64,000 nucleotides of DNA from Paractinoplanes pyxinae (GTDB lineage: Bacteria; Actinomycetota; Actinomycetes; Mycobacteriales; Micromonosporaceae), in contig NZ_JAPNTZ010000010.1 in NCBI RefSeq assembly GCF_026626335.1, positions 310,001 through 374,000 on the forward strand. The letters are read 5' to 3'. Positions within the stretch are counted from its first letter, which is position 1; the number at the start of each line of letters is the position of its first letter. Position numbers and translations under genes: made by a program. The notes beneath the pieces were generated by a model. The model was not told the DNA's origin and ran no database searches. It was given only the letters and a program-made list of their open reading frames with translations. Of the stretch, positions 17,262 to 24,134 are shown in pieces.

Positions 17262-17403
17262 CGTCGCGTCATGCCGCCTCGAAGCAGTTCGTTGAAGCGG
17301 TAGCTGTGTTCGGTGAGCGATTGAGGACCAGGGTTGACCACTTGTTCGTCAGGTCCTCGAACGCCGATCGCGACAGGCAGCCGCGGGCGGAGACGTCACG
17401 CAT
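17262..17403 (-). pseudogene. HxlR-family regulator fragment, frameshifted
   Basis: On the minus strand from ATG at 17403 the frame reads MRDVSARGCLSRSAFEDLTNKWSTLVL, matching the start of HxlR winged-helix regulators (C-x-SR-x-x-x-E-x-L-x-x-KW-x-x-LVL). After about 17322 the homology continues only in another frame as LTEHSYRFNELLRGGMT, then is lost. About 70 residues of the usual domain are missing. It is the first of several broken genes in this block. Confidence 0.65.
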
Positions 17404-17652
17404 CACCGCCGCTGCTGATCCGCAGGTGCAGGTGTGGACTCCGGCGCCCGGTCGCCGAGCAGTTGGTCGGTGCCGGCGCCCCGGCAGATCGGGTGTAGGC
17501 AGCCACGGACGGCGATGAGTCACAGCGGTCGGGTTCGCCGTCCGGGCGATAGGCCGCGACCACGCCCCGATCCACCCGGCTCTGCCCCCGACGGCTGACG
17601 TCGCCTTTCTGGTCGACGCCGACCACAAGCGCCTGCAGCCCGGCGAGGTTCT

Positions 17653-17800
17653 GGCGCTCGTCACCTTGGTCGATGTCGTCGGACCGGCCGGTGCGGCGGC
17701 GGGTGGAGCGGTCGGGGCGGTCGGCCTCGACGACTGTGAGGCCGTAGTCGGTGAGGGAACGGAGCGGGCACGGCCCGGCGACGCTTGCGCAGCGGGATGC
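17653..17800 (-). mobile_element. IS110-family transposase remnant (internal segment)
   Basis: The minus strand encodes SLTDYGLTVVEADRPDRS followed by TRRRTGRSDDID. This matches the conserved IS110/IS1111 segment (VTVVEVDRPDRKxRRxxGKSDxxDA) around the RuvC-like catalytic domain. Homology fades on both sides and there is no intact transposase frame. The rest of 17404-17830 shows nothing recognisable. Confidence 0.6.
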
Positions 17801-17830
17801 CACGAACGGGCAACGGCCGGGTCGATGACT

Positions 17831-17907
17831 GCCATCCCCCTCTTGATCGTGTTCGTGCGGCCCAGCGGCAGCCATCGAGTGCCTGGCCCACACCGGCCTC
17901 AAAGGCT
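17831..17907 (+). pseudogene. Second, degenerate copy of the permease 3' end
   Basis: The stretch from GATGACTGCCATCCCC to GGCCTCAAAGGCT repeats the end of the permease gene at 17149-17236. It reads MTAIPLLIVFV and then shifts frame because of small deletions, while the final GGCCCACACCGGCCTCAAAGG is identical. It suggests a former duplicate permease or a recombination scar joining this point to the permease terminus. Confidence 0.65.
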
Positions 17908-18387
17908 CAGTTGCTTCCGCCGGCCCACCCGCCGCGCGAGAGCGAGCACGGGCCCGTCGATCAGCAGGACCAGCAGCGGCCAGTAGCCGGCGCCCGGGAC
18001 GGCCAGCGCGAGCACGAAGGCCAGCGACAGCCCCGCGGCGTTGCCGATCAGCTGTTCGAGGCCGGGCCGGTCGCGGGCCGGATCGGCCCGGTGCAGCGCG
18101 AAGGCCAGCCACACCAGCGTGAGGCTGGAGGCCAGCAGCACACCGGTGTAGAGCGAGATCACCACCGGCTCGTCGCCGTACTCGCCGACCATCTCGGCGG
18201 CGAAGGGCAGGACCACCACGCACAGCAACCACAGCGAGTTGATCCGCACGACGCGGTTGTCGATCGACTTGACCCGGTCGAACAGCCGGTGGTGCACCGT
18301 CCAGATGCGCCAGATGACGAAGAAGCTGAGCAGGAAGCTGCCGATCGGCACGACGTTGTGCGTGACGACGTCGAGCGGGTGGCGGCC
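17899..18387 (-). pseudogene. DUF1211/TMEM175-type channel gene, 5'-truncated
   Basis: The minus strand encodes HNVVPIGSFLLSFFVIWRIW, TVHHRLFDRVKSIDNRVVRINSLWLL, PFAAEMVGEYGD and later helices to the stop at 17899. This is the DUF1211 (TMEM175-like potassium channel) pattern. The N-terminal first helix and its FSDGV-type motif are missing; the open frame continues only as antisense of the TetR remnant. Both genes lose their 5' ends at about 18385, so the shared promoter region was deleted. A 188-bp internal piece is duplicated at 23237-23424. Confidence 0.65.
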
Positions 18388-18930
18388 GCGCGCGGCCAAG
18401 GGGCAGGCCTTCACCCGGGACGACCTGGCGGCCACCGCGGTCGCGCTGGCCGACCGGGACGGGCTCGACGTCGTGTCGATGCGCCGGGTCGCCGCCGAGC
18501 TGGGCATCACGGCGATGTCGCTCTACTGGTACGTCGACACCAAGGAGCAGCTGGTCGAGCTGATGGTCGACCGGATCTTCGCCGAGCAGCGCGCCCCCGT
18601 GGGCGACGACTGGCGGTCCCGGCTGCGGTCGATCGGCCAGGACACGCTGGCCATGTACCGGGCCCACCCGTGGTTCATCCAGGCGCTCGGCCGCCCGAGC
18701 ACCCTGCCCGGCCCGGGGCAGCTGCGGTCAACCCGGCGGCCGGGGTGCTGACCCCGTACGCCGGGCACCCGGAGATCGACCGCTACCTGCGCGACACCCT
18801 GCTGGGCAACGGCCTGGACCACCTTCGATCGCTGGCCGGCCTGCGGCACCAGTTCACCGAGGACCGCTTCGCCAGCGGTCTCGAGGTCGTCCTCGACGGA
18901 CTCGAAACTCGCATGGCCGGCCGGACCTGA
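18380..18930 (+). pseudogene. TetR-family regulator, frameshifted and internally deleted
   Basis: The first part (from about 18390) reads FTRDDLAATAVALADRDGLD and SMRRVAAELGITAMSLYWYVDTK, a standard TetR helix-turn-helix, then AMYRAHPWFIQALGRPSTLPGPG. At about 18728 the frame runs into a stop (RSTRRPGC), and the C-terminal part resumes in another frame as PYAGHPEIDRYLRDTLLGNGL ... FTEDRFASGLEVVLDGLETRMAG up to 18930. Roughly 60 residues of the ligand domain are missing. It was probably divergent from the channel gene and may have regulated it. Confidence 0.7.
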
Positions 18931-18948
18931 AGCTTTACGCTCGGCGGC

Positions 18949-19527
18949 GTGGTGTGGAAGGTGCGGGCGTACGAGCCGGGCGATGAGCGGTCCTGGCTGC
19001 GATGCCGGGTTCTGGGGTTCCTCGATACGGCGTACTTCGATGACGTCTGGACCGCGAAGCCGTCGGCGAGTGGGCCGGACCTGGTGGCGGTGGACGGGGA
19101 CGGGACGGTCGCCGGGATTCTGACGACGAGTGTTCGGCCGGGTGCGGCCACTGTCGACACCGTGGTGGTGCATCCGGACTTCCGGCGGCAGGGGATCGGG
19201 CGGGCGCTGCTCGATGCCGTGGTCGCTCCTCTGCGCGCGGGTGGCGTGGCCGAACTTGACGCCTGGACGCGCGACGACGTGGGCACCTTGGGCTGGTATC
19301 GCGGCATGGGGTTCGCGGAGGACAGCCACTACCTGCACGTTTATGCGAATCGGTACGCCGATGGGGCGGAGCCGGAGCGTGCGGAGCTCAGTGCGCGGCC
19401 GGGGCTCAAACTGATGGCCGGGTTCCTGCACGGGACGATGGCCGACGAAGCGTGGGCTCGGGCGAACTTTCGGCGGGTGCATGTGTGCCGGCGGTTCGTG
19501 CTACCGCTAACTTCGGGGGATGGCTGA
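18949..19527 (+). CDS. GNAT-family N-acetyltransferase
   Basis: This 192-residue protein has the GNAT acetyl-CoA motif VVVHPDFRRQGIGRALLDAV (near 65-84), preceded by the DLVAVDGDGTVAGILTT strand and followed by WYRGMGFAED. The last 60 residues, HVYANRYADGAEPERAELSA and so on, extend beyond the core fold. Acceptor unknown. GTG 18949 is the start. It overlaps the NUDIX gene by 8 bases and so forms an operon with it. Confidence 0.85.
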   Translation: MVWKVRAYEPGDERSWLRCRVLGFLDTAYFDDVWTAKPSASGPDLVAVDGDGTVAGILTTSVRPGAATVDTVVVHPDFRRQGIGRALLDAVVAPLRAGGVAELDAWTRDDVGTLGWYRGMGFAEDSHYLHVYANRYADGAEPERAELSARPGLKLMAGFLHGTMADEAWARANFRRVHVCRRFVLPLTSGDG

Positions 19528-20425
19528 GCCTCGGGTGTTGGTGGTCGGGCTGGATCCGCGGCGGGTGCCGGGGCCGTGGGATCCGGAGCCGGTGGTCGCA
19601 GGCATCGAGGCCGGGCGGGCGCGGTTCGCCGAGGCCGGTGTGGCGGCGGAATTCTGCCTGGTCGGGCTGGACGGCAGCGACGACGTCGAGGCCGTGGTGG
19701 CGGCGGCGCTCGCGCGGCAGCCGTGGGAAGTGGTGGTGGTCGGCGGCGGCGTCCGCGGCGATGTGCAGCTGTTCGAGCGCGTGATCAACCTGGTGCGGCG
19801 GCACGCGGCGGGGGCGGCTATCGCGTTCAATGAGACGCCGACCGACACGTACGAGGCGGCGGTGCGCTGGCTGCGGGGATCACTGCGGGATCTGGTGGCC
19901 GGGATCGAGCCGGGGGACGACCTCGAGGCGGCGCATCGCGAGCAGGCGTTGGAGTGGCTGGGGCGGACCGATGACGTGTATCGGCGGGCCAAGCCGGCCA
20001 CGCCGGATCAGCACCTGGTGTCGTACGTCGTGCCGGTCGATCCGCGCGACGGGGCGATCCTGCTGGTGGATCACGTGAATGCGGGACTCTGGCTGCCACC
20101 GGGCGGGCATGTCGAACCGGACGAGGATCCGCTGGTCACGGCTCGGCGCGAGATCGGCGAAGAGCTTGGGCTGGACGGGTCGAGTGTGTCGCCGGAGCCG
20201 GTGTTCATCACCGTGACGCGTACGGTCGGGACGGACTCGGGGCACACCGACGTGAGCCTCTGGTATGTGCTGCCGTGTTTCAAGGAGCAGCCGCTGGTGG
20301 TGGACGAGGGCGAGTTCCACCGGGTGCGTTGGTGGTCGCGGGACGACCTGGCGGCGGCCGACCCGGGCCGGTTCGACCCGCACTTCTTCCGCTTCCTCAC
20401 AAAGTTGGCAGCCGGAAATGCCTGA
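19520..20425 (+). CDS. NUDIX hydrolase with extra N-terminal domain
   Basis: The 301 residues are in two parts. Residues 1-115 form an alpha/beta domain (VLVVGLDPRRVPG, WEVVVVGGGVRGDVQLFERVINLVRRHA) that I do not recognise. The C-terminal half (from about 160) is a NUDIX domain with a perfect box, GHVEPDEDPLVTARREIGEELGL (about 199-221). The enzyme should hydrolyse a nucleoside diphosphate linked to another moiety; substrate unknown. It is co-translated with the GNAT gene and overlaps the convergent kinase gene by 29 bases. Confidence 0.82.
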   Translation: MAEPRVLVVGLDPRRVPGPWDPEPVVAGIEAGRARFAEAGVAAEFCLVGLDGSDDVEAVVAAALARQPWEVVVVGGGVRGDVQLFERVINLVRRHAAGAAIAFNETPTDTYEAAVRWLRGSLRDLVAGIEPGDDLEAAHREQALEWLGRTDDVYRRAKPATPDQHLVSYVVPVDPRDGAILLVDHVNAGLWLPPGGHVEPDEDPLVTARREIGEELGLDGSSVSPEPVFITVTRTVGTDSGHTDVSLWYVLPCFKEQPLVVDEGEFHRVRWWSRDDLAAADPGRFDPHFFRFLTKLAAGNA

Positions 20426-20969
20426 TGGCAAGGTCGGCGACCGCCTGCGGTGACAGCGTCGTGTTGTCGATCCGGAGGTGGTCGTCGCGGCCGTCGAACT
20501 CAGTCGTCGAGTTGAGCTTGTAGTCGGCGTCGGCCCGCAGCAGCAGCTCGCGGGAGCGGTCGAGGTCGCGTTTCGACGGTTTCTCGGCCAGGCGGTCGGG
20601 GCCCAGGTTGCGGTCGAGGCGAGCAGCCTGGGCCGCCTTCAGCTCCAGGTAGCGCACGCGGGCGTTGCGCCGCAGGAACGGCTCGGCGTAACCCGCCACG
20701 GCTTGCGCATCGCCCGGATGGTCGAAGGCCCACACGTACGTGAAAACCAAGCCGGGCAGATCGCTGGCCGCGACTTCCTCCAGGACGCCCGTACGGAAGC
20801 TTTCGACGAGGCGGTGAAAGGCGGGAGTTCCGAAATCGAAGAAGCGCAGGACCGGTTCGATCGTCAAGTGATTGTGGAAGACGCGGTAGCCGGTGCGGGC
20901 GGCTACGGCCTGGCCGACCGTCATCTTGCCGACGGCCGGCGGTCCGATGATGAAGAGCAGGTCGGCCAT
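20397..20969 (-). CDS. P-loop AAA-type nucleotide/small-molecule kinase
   Basis: This 190-residue protein starts MADLLFIIGPPAVGKMTVGQ with Walker A G9-P-P-A-V-G-K15-M. It has a HNHLTIEPV segment and a lid rich in Arg, AARLDRNLGPDRLAEKPSKRDLDRS. The family is similar to shikimate/gluconate-kinase-like proteins of unknown substrate. It lies four bases after the cyclase stop, third in a TSUP-cyclase-kinase operon. Confidence 0.8.
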   Translation of the reverse strand: MADLLFIIGPPAVGKMTVGQAVAARTGYRVFHNHLTIEPVLRFFDFGTPAFHRLVESFRTGVLEEVAASDLPGLVFTYVWAFDHPGDAQAVAGYAEPFLRRNARVRYLELKAAQAARLDRNLGPDRLAEKPSKRDLDRSRELLLRADADYKLNSTTEFDGRDDHLRIDNTTLSPQAVADLAIRHFRLPTL

Positions 20970-20973
20970 GCGG

Positions 20974-21909
20974 TCAGAAGGTGGCGATCGGGTTGACCGG
21001 GCTGCCGGACGTGCCGGCCAGGCGGACCGGCGCGACGGCGAGCTGGAAGTCCCACTGGCCGAGCTCGGTCGCCGTGGCCGCGCACGCCTCGAGGTCGCAG
21101 TTGTCGAGCAGCCACAGACCCATCGCGACGAGGCTGACGGCGTGGATCGGCATCAGCACGTCGTCGAACCCGGACGGCTGAACGTCCTGCGGGGTGTCGG
21201 CACCGATCAGGGCGACGCCACGTTCGTGCAGCCAGGGCAGGCAGGACGCGTGCCAGCCGGCCTGCTCGACACCGCTGTGCGGCCCCGCCTCATGCCTGGA
21301 AAGGCCTTGGCCCGTACGCAGCAGAACCGCATCGCCGGACCGGACCCGCACACCTTGGCGACGCTCGGCCGCCTCGAGATCTTCCGGGAAAACGCCCTGC
21401 CCCGGCTCGAGCCACGGCACATCACGAACCGCGGCCACGTCGAGCAGAACACCTCGCGTGACGATCCCGTCGGCCGCCGCCGTGACAGCCGCCCACGCCG
21501 AACCCGTCTCGGTATCGACCAGCGAATGCGACCGGCCGTTGTACATGTGGCCGTCCCAGAACAGGTGGCACGGCGAATCGAGGTGGGTGATCGTGTTGCC
21601 GTGGAACAGCATGCCGAGCCGCTCGTTCGAGAAACCCCAGCGCCGGTCGGCGTAAAAGCGCTCCGGCATGTTCTCGGCGCCCGGCATGTCGGCCGCGCAC
21701 GGGCAACTCGTCGTCGACCGCTCCATCTCTTGCGGGGCGGCGACCTCCCACGCGCACGACACGCTGCGGCCGTGCCGGACGGCCCGCGCCGCGGCCAGGC
21801 GGACCTCGTCGGTGATCAGGTTCAGGGTGCCGAGCTCGTCGTCGTCGCCCCACCGGCCCCAGTTCGACAGCTTGTCGAAGTACCCGAGCAGGTCGGCCGT
21901 TTCGGTCAT
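20974..21909 (-). CDS. Cyclase-family (kynurenine formamidase-like) metal hydrolase
   Basis: This 311-residue PF04199 cyclase has the metal motif H-G-N-T-I-T-H-L-D-S-P-C-H (family HxGTHxDxPxH), followed by FWDGHMYNGR, and a GVLLDVAAVRDVPWLEPGQGV segment. Family members hydrolyse N-formylkynurenine or other amides and lactones; this longer type, beginning YFDKLSNWGRWGDDDELGTLN, has no settled substrate. It sits 19 bases after the TSUP gene. Confidence 0.87.
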   Translation of the reverse strand: MTETADLLGYFDKLSNWGRWGDDDELGTLNLITDEVRLAAARAVRHGRSVSCAWEVAAPQEMERSTTSCPCAADMPGAENMPERFYADRRWGFSNERLGMLFHGNTITHLDSPCHLFWDGHMYNGRSHSLVDTETGSAWAAVTAAADGIVTRGVLLDVAAVRDVPWLEPGQGVFPEDLEAAERRQGVRVRSGDAVLLRTGQGLSRHEAGPHSGVEQAGWHASCLPWLHERGVALIGADTPQDVQPSGFDDVLMPIHAVSLVAMGLWLLDNCDLEACAATATELGQWDFQLAVAPVRLAGTSGSPVNPIATF

Positions 21910-21928
21910 GACGCACGATAACCCGTCG

Positions 21929-22693
21929 TCAGCTCAGGGCGCGGTACAGCAGCAACAGGCCGATGGCCGTGCCGAAGGTGACGATCACCGCCCGGAGCAC
22001 GTGCGACGGCATGCGGCGGGCCAGCTTCGCTCCGGCATAGCCGCCGACCACCGTGGCCGGCGCCAGGATCAGCACGGCCAGCCAGTTGACCGGCGCGAAG
22101 ACGGCGAAGATGAGCAGGGTGACCAGGCCGACGGCGGCCGACAGCACGTTCTTCAGGGCGTTGATGCGGTTGAGCGGCTCGTCGAGGATCAGGGCGAGGG
22201 CGGCCACGTACATGACGCCGAGCGCGGCCCCGAAATACCCGCCGTAGATTGCCCCGACAAAGACCACCGCCTGCAGGGAGAGGAAAGCGCGGCGCGGTGA
22301 CATGTGGCGGGGGTGACCGACCAGACCGCGCAGCCGCTCCTGGAAGGCGAGCGTGGCGGCGGCGCCGAGCACCAGGAAAGGCACGATCAGTTCGAACGCG
22401 CGGGCCGGGGTGAGCAGCAGCAGGGCACAGCCGGCGGCGGAACCGAGAACGCTGGTGGGCAGGATCCGGACCAGGCGGGCGCGCTGATCGCTGAGGTCGG
22501 CCCGACTGCCGGCCACGCTCGACACGTACCCGGGAAAGACCGAGATCGAGTTGGTGACGTTGGCCGCCACCGACGGCAGGCCGGTGGCGATCAGGCTCGG
22601 GAAAGTGATCAGCGAGCCACCGCCGGCGATCGCGTTCATGCCCCCGGCGGCCAGGCCGGCCACCACCAACAGGGCGACGTGTGGGAGATCCAT
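21929..22693 (-). CDS. TSUP/TauE-SafE family anion permease
   Basis: This 254-residue membrane protein has about eight helices and the two TSUP repeats: NAIAGGGSLITFPSLIATGLPSVAANVTNS, then AIYGGYFGAALGVMYVAALAL. Such proteins export or import sulfite, sulfonates or other organic anions. ATG 22693 (MDLPHVALL) is chosen because upstream sequence belongs to rnpB and its promoter. It heads the TSUP-cyclase-kinase operon and is divergent from rnpB with about 40 bp between them. Confidence 0.87.
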   Translation of the reverse strand: MDLPHVALLVVAGLAAGGMNAIAGGGSLITFPSLIATGLPSVAANVTNSISVFPGYVSSVAGSRADLSDQRARLVRILPTSVLGSAAGCALLLLTPARAFELIVPFLVLGAAATLAFQERLRGLVGHPRHMSPRRAFLSLQAVVFVGAIYGGYFGAALGVMYVAALALILDEPLNRINALKNVLSAAVGLVTLLIFAVFAPVNWLAVLILAPATVVGGYAGAKLARRMPSHVLRAVIVTFGTAIGLLLLYRALS

Positions 22694-22717
22694 GGTGAGG
22701 TCCAAACTACGGCCCCG

Positions 22718-22723
22718 TACGAT
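22718..22723 (+). promoter_or_regulatory. Probable -10 element of rnpB
   Basis: TACGAT lies 11 bases before the predicted 5' end of RNase P RNA, the right distance for a -10 hexamer. No good -35 is visible 17-18 bases upstream. The site also lies 25 bases before the divergent TSUP start. Confidence 0.4.
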
Positions 22724-22733
22724 GGAAGGCGCG

Positions 22734-23142
22734 ACGGACGAGTCGGCCAGGCGGTCGCGTCGGCGCCCCCAGGGGTGCCGCCGAGGAACGTCCGGACTCC
22801 GCAGAGCAGGGTGGTTGTTAACGGCAACCCGGGGCGACCCGCGGGACAGTGCCACAGAGAACAGACCGCCGGCCCTAGGGCCGGTAAGGGTGAAACGGTG
22901 AGGTAAGAGCTCACCAGCACCCCGGGCGACCGGGGTGGCTAGGTAAACCCCACCCGGAGCAAGGCCAAGCAAGGCCACAGCCGCAAGGTCGTGGCCGGCG
23001 CAAGCGTTCGAGGGCGGCTCGCCCGAGCTTGCGGGTAGGCCGCAAGAGCCGAGCCGGCAACGGCCGGCCGAGATGGATGACCGCCCATGGCGACCTCCGG
23101 TCGCCAGGACAGAATCCGGCGTACAGGCTGACTCGTCCGTCG
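22734..23142 (+). ncRNA. rnpB: RNase P RNA, bacterial class A
   Basis: About 409 nt with the conserved RNase P landmarks in order: GAGGAACGTCCGGACTCC (P4 5' strand region, about 22783), GGGACAGTGCCACAGAGAAC, GGTAAGGGTGAAACGGTG, TAAGAGCTCACCAGC, GGCTAGGTAAACCCCACCCG, GAGATGGATGACCGCC and ACAGAATCCGGCGTACAG near the 3' end. The ends pair as P1 (CGGACGAGTC with GACTCGTCCG). The conserved segments closely match Streptomyces RNase P RNA. It is the ribozyme that matures tRNA 5' ends. The 3' end is duplicated at 24117-24131. Confidence 0.97.
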
Positions 23143-23144
23143 CC
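23130..23144 (+). repeat. att-like direct repeat at rnpB 3' end (left copy)
   Basis: GACTCGTCCGTCGCC spans the P1 3' strand of RNase P RNA and two bases beyond. An identical 15-mer recurs at 24117-24131, 987 bp downstream in the same orientation. Duplication of an RNA gene's 3' end is the classic trace of site-specific integration. Confidence 0.6.
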
Positions 23145-23236
23145 CACCTGGTCATGGTGGTCGTTGTGGGCTTGACAATCCTGACGCCTGAGTGGCGGTC
23201 GCCGAGCAGCACAATGAGGACGACCCGAAAGACGCC

Positions 23237-23424
23237 GAGATGGTTGGCGAGTACGGCGACGAGCCGGTGGTGATCTCGCTCTACACCGGGGTGCTGCTGG
23301 CCTCCAGCCTCACGCTGGTGTGGCTGGCTTTCGCGCTGCACCGGGCCGATCCGGCCCGCGACCGGCCCGGCCTCGAACAGCTGATCGGCAACGCCGCGGG
23401 GCTGTCGCTGGCCTTCGTGCTCGT
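23237..23424 (+). repeat. Duplicated internal piece of the DUF1211 gene (inverted copy of 18009-18196)
   Basis: The plus strand encodes MVGEYGDEPVVISLYTGVLL ... HRADPARDRPGLEQLIGNAA ... LSLAFVL, nearly identical at DNA level over about 188 bp to the minus strand at 18009-18196 (only a few third-position differences seen). Neither end coincides with a gene boundary. The near-identity points to recent copying, with the two copies about 5 kb apart in inverted orientation. Confidence 0.75.
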
Positions 23425-23565
23425 CCTCGCACGTCGGATGACCAGCGCGACGCGCCGGAGGACCGCGGCGGACCGCGTCAGCCCGTGAAACTGGTCGGCG
23501 TCGGCCACTTGGCACCCCGAAGCGGCGCGACACGGCCTCGGGCGCGTCACCGCGGTCCGTATGCG

Positions 23566-23652
23566 CCGCCCGTAGGCAAGCCGAAAACCGAGATCGTGCA
23601 CTGCCTCGAGCGCTACATTCCTCGGGAAGTCCTCATCCTGCTCAGCGCGCCG
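23566..23652 (+). mobile_element. IS110-family transposase C-terminal remnant
   Basis: VGKPKTEIVHCLERYIPREVLILL matches the conserved IS110 C-terminal motif (EGKTxxEAxRCLKRYxAREVYxLL). Only about 25 codons remain. Together with the internal IS110 segment at 17653-17800 it places IS110 debris beside both copies of the DUF1211 fragment. Confidence 0.5.
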
Positions 23653-23662
23653 GGAGCGAGTT

Positions 23663-24100
23663 GTGACGATCAAGAAGACCGGTGGGGTGTGGCGCGGTGA
23701 CAGCCTCGATGACCTCACCGCATACCTCCGTGAGTACCGGGCCGGCGGCTACCCCGTCCAGCACGTCAAGGAAGTCACCTGCCGCCAGTGTCAGCAAGGT
23801 TCCTTCCGCGTTCTCGTGGACGACGAGCAGGGTTGCGCACTGACGATCTGCCTCGGCTGCGGGACGACGGAGCCCCTCGCCGACAGCAGTGATCAACTGG
23901 ACGGCGCCGAACTCGGCGAGTGCGCCTGTCCCTGCGGAGGCGAGACGTTCGCCGTCGCGGTCGGCTTCGCCATGACCACCGACGACGAGGTCCGGTGGAT
24001 CAGCGTGGGCCTGCGCTGCCTCACCGACGGCACTCTTGGCGTCTACAGCGACTGGAAGATCGACTACGCGCCCACCGCGCACCTGCTCGCCGGCGGGTGA
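23663..24100 (+). CDS. Small cysteine-rich hypothetical protein
   Basis: This 145-residue protein (GTG start) has zinc-ribbon-like pairs CRQC and CLGC (about residues 40-43 and 65-68) and a further CACPCGG cluster, then an alpha/beta tail ending KIDYAPTAHLLAGG. I recall similar unassigned proteins in actinomycetes but cannot name a family. It is the only apparently intact gene between the two rnpB 3'-end repeats and could be cargo of the island or its immunity/regulatory gene. No signal peptide. Confidence 0.6.
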   Translation: MTIKKTGGVWRGDSLDDLTAYLREYRAGGYPVQHVKEVTCRQCQQGSFRVLVDDEQGCALTICLGCGTTEPLADSSDQLDGAELGECACPCGGETFAVAVGFAMTTDDEVRWISVGLRCLTDGTLGVYSDWKIDYAPTAHLLAGG

Positions 24101-24116
24101 TCCGACAGAAAGGGCC

Positions 24117-24131
24117 GACTCGTCCGTCGCC
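24117..24131 (+). repeat. att-like direct repeat (right copy)
   Basis: GACTCGTCCGTCGCC, identical to the end of rnpB, placed three bases before the stop codon of the convergent phosphotransferase gene (24135). GACAGAA also precedes both copies at slightly different distances. It marks the probable right edge of the inserted segment. Confidence 0.6.
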
Positions 24132-24134
24132 GTC

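Larger units (their letters stand above)
23145..23662. other. Gene-poor interior of the rnpB-adjacent island
   Basis: These 518 bases contain no intact gene. They hold, in order, a possible weak hairpin (CCCAC...GTGGG, 23142-23172), a TTGACA-like sequence at about 23173, the duplicated DUF1211 fragment (23237-23424), a degenerate stretch with no match I recognise, and the IS110 C-terminal remnant (23566-23652). Long open frames here are antisense to rnpB or chance. Confidence 0.5.
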
